Assembly: GCA_018402365.1 (NCBI GenBank)
Contig: JAGYJD010000003.1
Coordinates: 1 to 64,000, forward strand
Reading direction: 5' to 3'
Origin: Candidatus Nanopelagicales bacterium
GTDB taxonomy: Bacteria; Actinomycetota; Actinomycetes; S36-B12; UBA5976
DNA length: 64,000 nt
In this document: positions 50,119-59,183 of the stretch, one piece after another
Layout: every line of letters begins with the position of its first letter
Numbering within the stretch: the first letter of the stretch is position 1
Notes under the pieces: generated by a model
The model's database searches: none
What the model was told of the DNA's origin: nothing
Seen by the model: the letters and a program-made list of their open reading frames with translations, nothing else
Position numbers and translations under genes: made by a program

Positions 50119-51816
50119 TTGACAGAGCGTAGACGCAAAGATCCCGGTCGCTTTCTGAGAGGTGAAAAAACCGCCACTCCTGTTAGGTACAGGGCATTAT
50201 TTTTTCTATTAGCAATCTTCATAAGTGTAGTTGGAGTTTATGCCGTAATTTTTCAGATAATTATGACCCGGGAGGGACAAGTCCACTCTTGGTGGTCAAG
50301 TTTTTATTGGGCGGTAGTTACCATGAGCACGCTGGGCTACGGAGACATCACTTTTAATTCTGACCTGGGCCGGCTTTTTTCCATAATCGTAATTATCTCG
50401 GGAATTGCCTTTTTGTTAGTTTTACTCCCGTTTGTTTTGATTCAATTTATTGTTGTGCCCATTCTTGAACGCCGCGCTACCGCCAGGGCACCGCGCGCAA
50501 TTGATGAAGGAATCGAGGATCATTTAGTTTTAACAAATACTGGCTCAATCGAGGATGCCCTAATTCGTAGGGCGGAAGATTCTGGAATGCAATATGTACT
50601 AATAGTCGGCGACCTGGAAGAAGCCTTACGTTTACATGACGCTGGGTACAAGGTCGTGGTAGGCGAATTAGATAACCCTGACACTTATCGGGCAGCGCGA
50701 GTTCCGCAAGCCTCACTTTTTGCTGCGACCCGAGGTGATATCGCAAACACCAACATAATTTTCACCGTCCGAGAAGTCTCTGAAAAGGTTCCGGTGGTCG
50801 CTCTCGCTTCAGCAAGTGCCTCAGTGGATATCTTGGAGTTAGCTGGCGCCAATCAAGTAATTCAACTCGGTGTCACACTCGGAAAAATGATGGCGCAAAG
50901 AATTGTCGGCACTGAGGCTAGATGTCAGATTGTTGGCGAACTAGCAGGACTTTCAGTCGCTGAGGTTGGCATATCTGGCACCAACCTAGTGAACAAGACC
51001 TTAAGTGAAACGAAAATTAGAACCTTAACCGGCGTAAATGTAGTTGGAGTTTTCAATCGCGGTGAATTTGTAGCGGCAACCCTTGTCACCAAACTTGAAC
51101 CCAACTCAGCCTTAATATTAGCTGGCACGAAAGAGCAATTAAAGAAATATGATGAAGTGTTTGCAGAAGAGAAGATTGAAAAAAGCTTTGTTTTGATTAT
51201 CGGCGGCGGTCGCGTAGGACGTCAAATTGGTCAGTCACTTGATGAGATGGGAATCAAATTCAAGATCATTGAAAAGCAATCGGACCGAGTACGAGATCCC
51301 AGTCAATACGTGGTTGGCGATGCGGCTGACTTAAGGGTGTTAGAGGCTGCCGGCATTAAAGAGGCAAGTTCTATCTTGGTAACAACACATGAAGACGATG
51401 TCAATGTTTACCTAACCATTTACGCCCGAAGACTTCGACCTGAAGCTCAAATTATTTCACGTGCCAGGCTCGATCGGAACGTCACAACTCTCTACAAGGC
51501 GGGAGCTGATGCCGTACTCTCTTATGCCTCAACTGGAGCCACTGCAATTTGGAACAGGGGGCAGTCCGAGGACACAATTTTGTTAGCAGACGGTCTATTA
51601 ATCCTCCGCGTTAAAGTTCCTGAAAAGTTAGCTGGCATTACCTTGCAAGAGGCAGATTTACAGAATCAAGTCGGAGTTACGGCAATTGCTTTGGTTTATG
51701 GTGGCGTTACCGAATCAGACCCAGATCCTTTAGTTCCACTAGCTGCTGGTGCCGAGTTAATAATTATCGGTGATGACTTAGCTCATGAAAAATTTAGAGA
51801 TATCTATCCTGATTAA
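50119..51816 (+). CDS. 2-TM potassium channel with TrkA-N/TrkA-C (RCK) domains
   Basis: FYWAVVTMSTLGYGDITF pore; LIIGGGRVGRQIGQSLDEMGIKFKIIEK Rossmann; VTTHEDDVNVYLTIYARRL. Confidence 0.9.
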   Translation: MTERRRKDPGRFLRGEKTATPVRYRALFFLLAIFISVVGVYAVIFQIIMTREGQVHSWWSSFYWAVVTMSTLGYGDITFNSDLGRLFSIIVIISGIAFLLVLLPFVLIQFIVVPILERRATARAPRAIDEGIEDHLVLTNTGSIEDALIRRAEDSGMQYVLIVGDLEEALRLHDAGYKVVVGELDNPDTYRAARVPQASLFAATRGDIANTNIIFTVREVSEKVPVVALASASASVDILELAGANQVIQLGVTLGKMMAQRIVGTEARCQIVGELAGLSVAEVGISGTNLVNKTLSETKIRTLTGVNVVGVFNRGEFVAATLVTKLEPNSALILAGTKEQLKKYDEVFAEEKIEKSFVLIIGGGRVGRQIGQSLDEMGIKFKIIEKQSDRVRDPSQYVVGDAADLRVLEAAGIKEASSILVTTHEDDVNVYLTIYARRLRPEAQIISRARLDRNVTTLYKAGADAVLSYASTGATAIWNRGQSEDTILLADGLLILRVKVPEKLAGITLQEADLQNQVGVTAIALVYGGVTESDPDPLVPLAAGAELIIIGDDLAHEKFRDIYPD

Positions 51817-52365
51817 TCAAAGCACTATGAATATGTAGATGAGGGCTACCACAACTATCGTCCAGCCTAATAAAAAAAATCCCATTAGATTAGAAAGAGA
51901 AAGAAACAAAGGTTTTGCACTTGTCCTTAATAGGTCGCGTGCTGAAAGCGAAAAAATCGGCAGTGTCATTCCCCACGCCACAATGCAGTAAGCACACAAG
52001 GCTCCAATAATGAAAATACTTTGATAGGCCAACCAGCTGACGAAAATGGTTGCTATACCAGAACCAATCACAATGCCTTTTAATACCCAATTGGGTAATT
52101 CAACTTTTGCTAGCAGCAACACACCAAAAGTAATTAAAACACTAAAGGTGGATATCCCAATTAGGGTGTTAGGAAAACCAAAAACAGAAGCTTGAGCTGT
52201 ATTTACTATCTCGCCACAAGAAAATATTGAATTGATATCACAATTTGAGATATAGTTTGGATCTTGCAAAATCTTTATTTTGTCATTTGTCAAGACCATG
52301 CTTGCCCAAAAGCCAATTAGCCCGCCTAAGAGCAGCAACCACTGAAGCGGTTTAGAGAAGGTCAT
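51817..52365 (-). CDS. Vitamin K epoxide reductase family protein
   Basis: CDINSIFSCGEIVNTAQASVFGFPNTLIGI and CAYCIVAWGM. Confidence 0.9.
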   Translation of the reverse strand: MTFSKPLQWLLLLGGLIGFWASMVLTNDKIKILQDPNYISNCDINSIFSCGEIVNTAQASVFGFPNTLIGISTFSVLITFGVLLLAKVELPNWVLKGIVIGSGIATIFVSWLAYQSIFIIGALCAYCIVAWGMTLPIFSLSARDLLRTSAKPLFLSLSNLMGFFLLGWTIVVVALIYIFIVL

Positions 52366-52904
52366 GGCATCAAGTTTAAGTGCGCCATAGCTTTACGCAA
52401 CAGTTTGTCTTGACCGCCAGACATCTCAAGTTGTAATTGTGAACTTAAGGCATCTTCTAAAGTAATCCATGTGAAATCGAGCATACTTTGATTCGGGACA
52501 CACTCCCCCTCTATCGGAACGATAAAAGCCATGCTCACTGCATGTTGTCTAGGATCAAAAAAACCTGTTAATTCAGGTGACGGAAAGTACTCAACCAAAG
52601 TGAATGGTGTCAATTCAGCAGATATCTTAGGCTTTGCGTCGGCTCCTAAGTCTTTAGCAATATGACGCAACAGCGCATCGCGAATTCTTTCTTTGTGGTG
52701 GACTCGTCCGGAAACCATCGCTCTACTAATAGAACCGTTAGGCATGGCTCGTAGCAATAGACCAAAATTAGTAACAACGCCCTTTTCGTCAACCCTTACC
52801 GGCACTGCATCCACATACAGAATTGGCAACCGAGATCGAACAAATGTCAATTCGCTCTCTGAAAGCCAACTGCCATCATCGTGTTCTTCTTGCATTACGC
52901 CCAT
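52362..52904 (-). CDS. NUDIX-like/DUF4916 family protein
   Basis: WLSESELTFVRSRLPILYVDAVPVRVDEKGVVTNFGLLLRAMPNGSISRAMVSGRV. Confidence 0.75.
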   Translation of the reverse strand: MGVMQEEHDDGSWLSESELTFVRSRLPILYVDAVPVRVDEKGVVTNFGLLLRAMPNGSISRAMVSGRVHHKERIRDALLRHIAKDLGADAKPKISAELTPFTLVEYFPSPELTGFFDPRQHAVSMAFIVPIEGECVPNQSMLDFTWITLEDALSSQLQLEMSGGQDKLLRKAMAHLNLMP

Positions 52905-52913
52905 GTTTTCATC

Positions 52914-54401
52914 CTAAATTTTGTTACTTTCTTCATGCAGTAATTCTTCAAGATCACTTAGTCTACGCAATCCGAATACCGCTTGGGAGATTCTAGGATT
53001 TTTTTGAAACTCTTCTTTATGACGATTTATAAACTTCCAATACCCCGCAGTAAATGGGCAGGCAGTCGGACCCACTCGAACCTGTGGTTGATATGCGCAA
53101 CCTTTGCAAAAATTGCTCATCTTATTGATGTACGCACCCCCTGCGGCATAAGGTTTTGTGGACATTCGACCACCATCCGCGTACTGACTCATGCCGATTA
53201 CGTTGGCCGCCATCACCCAAGGATGACCATCTATGAAAGCCCTATCAAACCAATCCACTAGTTGTGCAGGAGCTATTTCTTGCTGCATGGCCCAATTGCC
53301 TAAAATCATTAATCGCTGAATGTGGTGTAACCAGGCACGATCATTTAAGTCATCAGTCAACTGACTAAGACAGTTAGCTTTTATCTTTGAACTTGATAAA
53401 TCACGCATCCAATCTGGTAATTTTTTGGTTGCCGCTAGATGATTGTTTGAAATTACGTAGTCTTCCCCGAAATGCCAATAAAGATGCCAAATGTAATCGC
53501 GCCATCCCAAAATTTGTCTAACAAAGCCTTCTACGCTATTTAAGGGAGCTCCCCCCTGATAAGCGGTTTCCGCTTTTTTAATAACTTCCATGGGATCTAA
53601 AAGGCCAATATTCATAGGTGCGCTCAAAAGCGAATGGGACATTTGCCAATCATTTTTTAAAGAAGCATCTTCGTATGGACCAAATGATTCCAGTCGATAC
53701 TTAATGAAATTACTTAAAGCAGCTACAGCTTCTTTTCTGCTGGTAGCAAAATATTTGTTACGAGATGGTTTACCTATAAATTTATATCCCGACTCAATGA
53801 GCTTTTCAATCTTTAAAAATGCCGCCTCATCTATTGGGTCCCAACTTGGATAAATATTTTCAGCTAAAGCTAACTTCTCTAACTTCGGTGGTGGCAAGCG
53901 ATTTTCCGAATCGTAGTTCCAAGATCCACCTACCGGCGAACCGTCATTCTCAATCAAAATTCGGTGCTCAGATCTAACAAATCGATAATAATCTTCTAAC
54001 CGCAGACGTTTGCCAGCTCTCTCTGCTACCCATTTTTGAAAAGTTGTTTCACCTGTGACAAATCCGCGACTGGGTAATCGAACGAAGTTTTCCTTTCCTC
54101 CAAAAAGCTTTCTTGCTATATAACTGGTGGGGCCAATAACTTCAGCTGGTTCATCAAAATCTCTTACAAAATCTTCTAAGTTATCACATTCAATGAGCTC
54201 AATTTGTTCGTTCGCTGAATCGATTCGATGCAGAATCGCACTCATCCACCATATTGCTTTTTGGATATGTAACTCTCGCGAAAATGTTAGATCGTATGGC
54301 ACCACAAGTAAGATTTTTTGATTTTTATCATCAACGAAATGTGGACCGAGTTGGTCGGGTAAAAGAATTCTTACTTTTGGTTTAAGCCCTCCGGTAGGCA
54401 A
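52914..54401 (-). CDS. Cryptochrome/photolyase family protein, FeS-BCP/(6-4) photolyase type
   Basis: RILLPDQLGPHF, GWRDYIWHLYW, HHIQRLMILGNW, NFCKGCAYQPQVRVGPTACPF plus upstream Cys (KANCLSQ). Confidence 0.9.
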   Translation of the reverse strand: MPTGGLKPKVRILLPDQLGPHFVDDKNQKILLVVPYDLTFSRELHIQKAIWWMSAILHRIDSANEQIELIECDNLEDFVRDFDEPAEVIGPTSYIARKLFGGKENFVRLPSRGFVTGETTFQKWVAERAGKRLRLEDYYRFVRSEHRILIENDGSPVGGSWNYDSENRLPPPKLEKLALAENIYPSWDPIDEAAFLKIEKLIESGYKFIGKPSRNKYFATSRKEAVAALSNFIKYRLESFGPYEDASLKNDWQMSHSLLSAPMNIGLLDPMEVIKKAETAYQGGAPLNSVEGFVRQILGWRDYIWHLYWHFGEDYVISNNHLAATKKLPDWMRDLSSSKIKANCLSQLTDDLNDRAWLHHIQRLMILGNWAMQQEIAPAQLVDWFDRAFIDGHPWVMAANVIGMSQYADGGRMSTKPYAAGGAYINKMSNFCKGCAYQPQVRVGPTACPFTAGYWKFINRHKEEFQKNPRISQAVFGLRRLSDLEELLHEESNKI

Positions 54402-55175
54402 ATCTTCGCCCTTCAGTATTAACTACTCGAATATTAAAACCGTATAAATTTGATAAGCTCTCTTCGCTCAAAGTGGACTCAATATCTCCTTTGGCAAAAA
54501 CTTCACCGTTATTTAATAATAGCGCTTGATTGAACCCATTAGGAATCTCTTCGATATGATGAGTCGCAGCATCGCAAAGGCGGTTTAAAGCCAGAATTCA
54601 GTTAATTTAGCCAATTGATGAAGCAAATCCTCCCTCGATGGTAAGTCCAAAGAGGCAGCGGGTTCATCTAAAATTAAAAGTTCTGGATCATTCATGAGTG
54701 CTCTCGCAATGTCAACTTTTTTTCTCTCTCCAGCTGACAGGTTTCCGTATTGCCGGTCCCGATAGCCGCTCATTCCCATGAGATCTAATACTTGCGCCGC
54801 TCTGGCAATATCAAAGCTTGAATATACTTCTCGCCAACGTCCAACTATGCCGTAAGCGGCGCTGATAACCGCATCAAAAACTTTTTCGTTTGGATCCATA
54901 ATCAAATTTAGTCGCGATCCCGCATAACCAATACTCAATTTCAATTGGTTTAGGTCGGTTTTACCCATAACCTTTCCTAAAATCTCAACATTTCCACCTG
55001 ACGGGAACTGAAATCCGGCCGCTATCTCTATCAGAGACGTCTTACCTGCACCGTTAGGTCCCAAAATAACTAAATGTTGGTTGAATTTGGTTTCAAAATT
55101 GATATTTTTCAGGATTGAAGTTTGATCTCGAATCAAATCAACGTTTTCAAATTTAAGTACGGAGCCGGTGGTCAT
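54382..55175 (-). pseudogene. ABC transporter ATP-binding protein, frameshifted near 54585
   Basis: ILGPNGAGKTSLIEIAAGFQFPSGG, LSAGERKKVDIARALMNDPELLILDEPAASLDL; C-terminus AATHHIEEIPNGFNQALLLNNGEVFAKGDIESTL continues in another frame. Confidence 0.86.
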
Positions 55176-55206
55176 TTGAATTTAATCTTAATCAACAATA
55201 GTCTCG

Positions 55207-55938
55207 ATGACTCTTAACCACCCGCCTGAAACAGAATTTCTAAAAAGTTGCTATGTTTCAATCTGGCTCAATGCCTTCTTAAGCTCCACCGAGTCGCTTG
55301 AGAGCTCTCATGATTCATTAGCGTTGAAACTCCCTGGTGTTAATTTTGGTGCCTATGATTTCGACGTTTTCGAATTTCTTGAATTTCTAAGGGACTCAAA
55401 AGTAACAAAAGCACGAGTTCATTTACCGGTTAGTGGCGCCTTAGATGGTTTGATCGATACCGGTGAATATCTGGATTTTGCGTTGGCCGCGGGTGAGGTG
55501 ATAACTCTTTCGGGATCAGAAGATTACGCGTTAGTTCCTAACTATCACCAGTGGTCGCTATTTCCGATAAAGGTAAAACCGGCGATGGCTTTTTTTGATT
55601 GGCGCGAGGTGGACCGAAATTTTGCTGAATTCCTACCGCAAGTCAGTGGATCTTTGGAGGCCTTTGACTTGATCGCGGCAAATCAAGCTGCTCGGGAAAT
55701 TATGATCTCACTTGATCACGATATTTCTACCTTGCAATTCCCAGAGCTCCAACCAGAGCGAGTTACTTTTTTGCTCGGCAGATTGATGCGGACACTGGTA
55801 ATTGGTGAATTGGCAAAGCTGGACTTTGCCCATTCTGCCTCTTCCACTAAAAATCGCCTTTTTAAAGAAAACGTTGAGGAATTAATCACAAGAAGTCGTT
55901 CGTATCTTTCGCAAGTTAGCAATTATCATTGGAATTAA
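55207..55938 (+). CDS. Conserved hypothetical protein, unknown function
   Basis: Complete 243 aa ORF upstream of serB, no motif recognised. Confidence 0.7.
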   Translation: MTLNHPPETEFLKSCYVSIWLNAFLSSTESLESSHDSLALKLPGVNFGAYDFDVFEFLEFLRDSKVTKARVHLPVSGALDGLIDTGEYLDFALAAGEVITLSGSEDYALVPNYHQWSLFPIKVKPAMAFFDWREVDRNFAEFLPQVSGSLEAFDLIAANQAAREIMISLDHDISTLQFPELQPERVTFLLGRLMRTLVIGELAKLDFAHSASSTKNRLFKENVEELITRSRSYLSQVSNYHWN

Positions 55939-55957
55939 TGAGAAATTCAAAATTTTT

Positions 55958-56605
55958 ATGATTCAACCAAATATTAGCTACTTGGTGATGATGGATATGG
56001 ATTCAACGCTTATTGAAAATGAAGTCATTGATGACCTGGCAAGTGCCCATGGAGTGGGTCAACAAGTCAAAGAAATTACCGAAGCAGCCATGCGAGGCGA
56101 GCTTGATTTCGCACAAAGTTTAAAGAAGCGAGTTGCGCTTTTAGCTGGTGCTGATGAATTGGTTATCGCCAAGGTACAAAAAAATATTAGAATTACCCCA
56201 GGAGCACAAGAGCTGATTTCAAAATTTAGAGAATTAAACTTTAAGACCTGTGTTGTTAGTGGCGGTTTTGACGTGATTGTTGAGAAGATAGTAGAAAATC
56301 TAGGGATTGATGATTTCGCGGCCAATCGACTCGAAATAATAGACGGCAGATTAACCGGCCAACTATTGGGTGAAATTATTGACGCTGCGGGTAAGAGAGC
56401 TACCTTGCTTGAAATGGCTCAAAAATACGCAATCTCGTTAAAGCACACTATTGCAATTGGTGATGGCGCCAACGATCTTCCAATGATTGATGAGGCTGAA
56501 ATCGGTATTGCCTTCAATGCCAAACCTGCCCTGAAAGAAAAGGCTAATTTAATAGTAGACAGCGAAAACTTACAAGATGTCTTAAAGGCTTTAAAAATTA
56601 ACTAG
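55958..56605 (+). CDS. serB: Phosphoserine phosphatase
   Basis: MMDMDSTLIENEVIDDLASAHGVG, CVVSGGFDVIVEKI, AIGDGANDLPMIDEAEIGIAFNAKP. Confidence 0.94.
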   Translation: MIQPNISYLVMMDMDSTLIENEVIDDLASAHGVGQQVKEITEAAMRGELDFAQSLKKRVALLAGADELVIAKVQKNIRITPGAQELISKFRELNFKTCVVSGGFDVIVEKIVENLGIDDFAANRLEIIDGRLTGQLLGEIIDAAGKRATLLEMAQKYAISLKHTIAIGDGANDLPMIDEAEIGIAFNAKPALKEKANLIVDSENLQDVLKALKIN

Positions 56606-57369
56606 TAGCCCATGGCGTGATAGCCACCATCCACATGGATGATCTCACCAGTGGTCGCTGGAAACCAGTCGCTTAGCAAGGCAACTACTGCCTTTGCGGA
56701 AGGCACTGGATCTGAGATCGACCAAGTCAACGGGGAACGATCAGACCAAGCTGCTTCGAATTTTTCAAATCCAGGAATATGTTTAGCGGCAACTGTATTT
56801 AAGGGACCAGCCGCTACTAAATTAACGCGAATTCCTTTTGGACCCAAATCGCGTGCAAGGTATCGCGAGGTGGCTTCTAACGCGGACTTTGCAACTCCCA
56901 TCCAGTCGTACTGGGGCCAGGCAACCGCCGCATCAAAATCTAGCCCAACCACGCTCGACCCAGTTGGCATAAGATCTAAGGCCGCTACCGTCAAAGATTT
57001 AAATGAGAAGGCGCTGGTGTGTAAAGCAATTGCTACATCTTCCCACTCAGTTTTTAAAAAATTTCCACCCAAAGCACTCTGCGGCGCAAAACCAACGGCG
57101 TGAACTATGCCATCAATCTGTTTTGTGTATTTCATTAATTCACTTTTTAAATTATCTAAGTTTTCTTTACTTGTCACGTCTAATTCAATAATGGGTGGAG
57201 TACTAGGTAATTTATTACTGGCTCGCTCGGTTAGAGACATCGCTCGTCCAAAAGATGACAAGATAACCTTGCCACCGTTTTGTTGGATTAATTCTGCGAC
57301 CGAAAAAGCAATTGAGTGATTTGTTAAAACTCCAGTAACCAGTACTGTCTTGCCATCCATAATTCCCAT
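56602..57369 (-). CDS. fabI: Enoyl-ACP reductase (FabI/InhA family)
   Basis: GKTVLVTGVLTNHSIAFSVAELIQQNGGKVILSSFGR, YDWMGVAKSALEATSRYLARDLGPKGIRVNLVAAGPLNT. Confidence 0.92.
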   Translation of the reverse strand: MGIMDGKTVLVTGVLTNHSIAFSVAELIQQNGGKVILSSFGRAMSLTERASNKLPSTPPIIELDVTSKENLDNLKSELMKYTKQIDGIVHAVGFAPQSALGGNFLKTEWEDVAIALHTSAFSFKSLTVAALDLMPTGSSVVGLDFDAAVAWPQYDWMGVAKSALEATSRYLARDLGPKGIRVNLVAAGPLNTVAAKHIPGFEKFEAAWSDRSPLTWSISDPVPSAKAVVALLSDWFPATTGEIIHVDGGYHAMGY

Positions 57370-57376
57370 AAGTCCT

Positions 57377-58099
57377 CTAGTGTCCCATACCTAAGCCGCC
57401 ATCAACCGGGATGAGGGCACCTGTGATGAAAGCTGCATCGTCGGAAGACAAAAATGCAACCATTTTGGCTACTTCGCTAGGTTCGGCAGTCCTACCTAGC
57501 GGAGTCATGGAGGCAATCATTGCTTTTTGTTCTGCTGGTAAATCTTTTGTCATATCCGTGTTCACATAACCAGGCGCCACCACATTTACTCGAATTGATC
57601 TTTGTCCTAATTCCCTCGCCATTGAGCGGGCTGCGCCTATTACCGCAGCCTTAGTACTGGCGTATGCCGTTTGACCGCTCGAGCCCAGCATTCCTACTAC
57701 TGATCCGATAAAGATAATGCTGCCAGATCTTTGCTTAAGCATTAAGCGACTTACCCTTCTCGCGATCTGAATAGACCCTGTCAAATTGGTTGCAATGGTT
57801 TGATGCAAATCTGAATCCTCAAGTCTCATTAGCAAAGCATCTTTATTCCACCCTGCATTAATTACTAAGGCATCAATTCGTTGATATTTGTCTTCAACCT
57901 GTTTAACTAAATTCTCTATCGATACTGGATCGGTGACATCGCACGGCAATTGCTCAAATTCAGCATTTGCTCTCTCACTTCTATAGCTTCCAACCACCTG
58001 CCAACCTTGCGAAACAAATTCCTGTGCAATTGCCAGCCCAATGCCACGATTGGCACCTGTAATTAGGGCAACTTTTCTCTCATTCACGACCTTGAACAT
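57377..58099 (-). CDS. fabG: 3-oxoacyl-ACP reductase (FabG/MabA)
   Basis: ALITGANRGIGLAIAQEFVSQG, YASTKAAVIGAARSMARELGQRSIRVNVVAPGYVNTDMT. Confidence 0.93.
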   Translation of the reverse strand: MFKVVNERKVALITGANRGIGLAIAQEFVSQGWQVVGSYRSERANAEFEQLPCDVTDPVSIENLVKQVEDKYQRIDALVINAGWNKDALLMRLEDSDLHQTIATNLTGSIQIARRVSRLMLKQRSGSIIFIGSVVGMLGSSGQTAYASTKAAVIGAARSMARELGQRSIRVNVVAPGYVNTDMTKDLPAEQKAMIASMTPLGRTAEPSEVAKMVAFLSSDDAAFITGALIPVDGGLGMGH

Positions 58100-58120
58100 A
58101 CCCGTAAGCTCGCCCTTGCT

Positions 58121-58474
58121 TTGCTGTGGCTGAAAACCCCGAATGGCTTTAGGCTAAATCCAGATGAGAGGGGCTTGAGCTTGAGTGAGCAGCCAGTTTT
58201 TCGCATAACTAATGCTCAGACTAGTTTCTTAGAGGAGCAAAAGGGTCGAACTCGTCGCTACTTATTCTCGATGAGCCTTAGAACGATTTGTTTTCTAGCA
58301 GCGGTCGTCACCACCGGTAACCTGAGAATTGCTTTTATTATTGGAGCAATATTTTTACCCTACATCGCGGTAGTAGTGGCAAATGCTGGCCGAGAGCGAA
58401 CCTTTTTACCCATTAAATCCCCTGGCGTAAACTTGAAGTCAAATGTCCAACAAATTACAAAATCCGAATCCTAA
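58121..58474 (+). CDS. DUF3099 family membrane protein
   Basis: FRITNAQTSFLEEQKGRTRRYLFSMSLRTICFLAA plus two TM segments; divergent from fabG-fabI. Confidence 0.8.
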   Translation: MLWLKTPNGFRLNPDERGLSLSEQPVFRITNAQTSFLEEQKGRTRRYLFSMSLRTICFLAAVVTTGNLRIAFIIGAIFLPYIAVVVANAGRERTFLPIKSPGVNLKSNVQQITKSES

Positions 58475-59183
58475 ATCCGTATTACTTAAGTTGTTTTCGG
58501 GTAAAAATTGGATCCTTTTTACATTATTAATAATTTTAGCATTTGCCATTTCGATAAGACTAGGTTTTTGGCAGAACGAACGTCACCAAAGCCGAGTCGA
58601 ATTTAATCAAAATGTTGAACAGGCCCTCACCGCTCCAGCAAATGATTTGTCAGCTATTTACCAAGACGCCTCCCCGTGGCAAAAGGTGATGACCTCTGGT
58701 GAATTTATTGCCGATAGTCAAAAATTAGTACGAAGAAGATATCTCGAAGGCAAACTTGGATTTTGGATTGTAGCCAAGTTGCAAACCAATAATGGTAAAA
58801 CAGTTTTGGTAAATCGCGGATTTATCCCAGCCACGCTGGCGGCAAATGAAACACCACAAGTTGAAGACCCACCGCTCGGTATCGTGCAGGTAGAAGGCTA
58901 CTTTCAAAACTTAGATGTGGAATCTGAAAAACCTTCAGATCTTCCACCTCTTCAAGTAAGTGCGATTAATGCCACTCAGTTTGAGTTAAGCCAAAATGAC
59001 TATCAACTATTTATTCATCAAATAAATACCGAAGAGAATTTGCAAGCAATCCCCTCACCTCAATTGACTTTTGGATCACACTTGGCATATTCATTGCAGT
59101 GGTTTGCCTTTGCCTTCATGATCGTAGTGGGCTGGATAATTCTTACGAGAAAAGAATTAAGTGAATTGAGAAAATTAGATTAA
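58443..59183 (+). CDS. SURF1 family protein
   Basis: ISIRLGFWQNERHQSRVEFN, VLVNRGFIPA, HLAYSLQWFAFAFMIVVGWIIL. Confidence 0.9.
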   Translation: MSNKLQNPNPKSVLLKLFSGKNWILFTLLIILAFAISIRLGFWQNERHQSRVEFNQNVEQALTAPANDLSAIYQDASPWQKVMTSGEFIADSQKLVRRRYLEGKLGFWIVAKLQTNNGKTVLVNRGFIPATLAANETPQVEDPPLGIVQVEGYFQNLDVESEKPSDLPPLQVSAINATQFELSQNDYQLFIHQINTEENLQAIPSPQLTFGSHLAYSLQWFAFAFMIVVGWIILTRKELSELRKLD

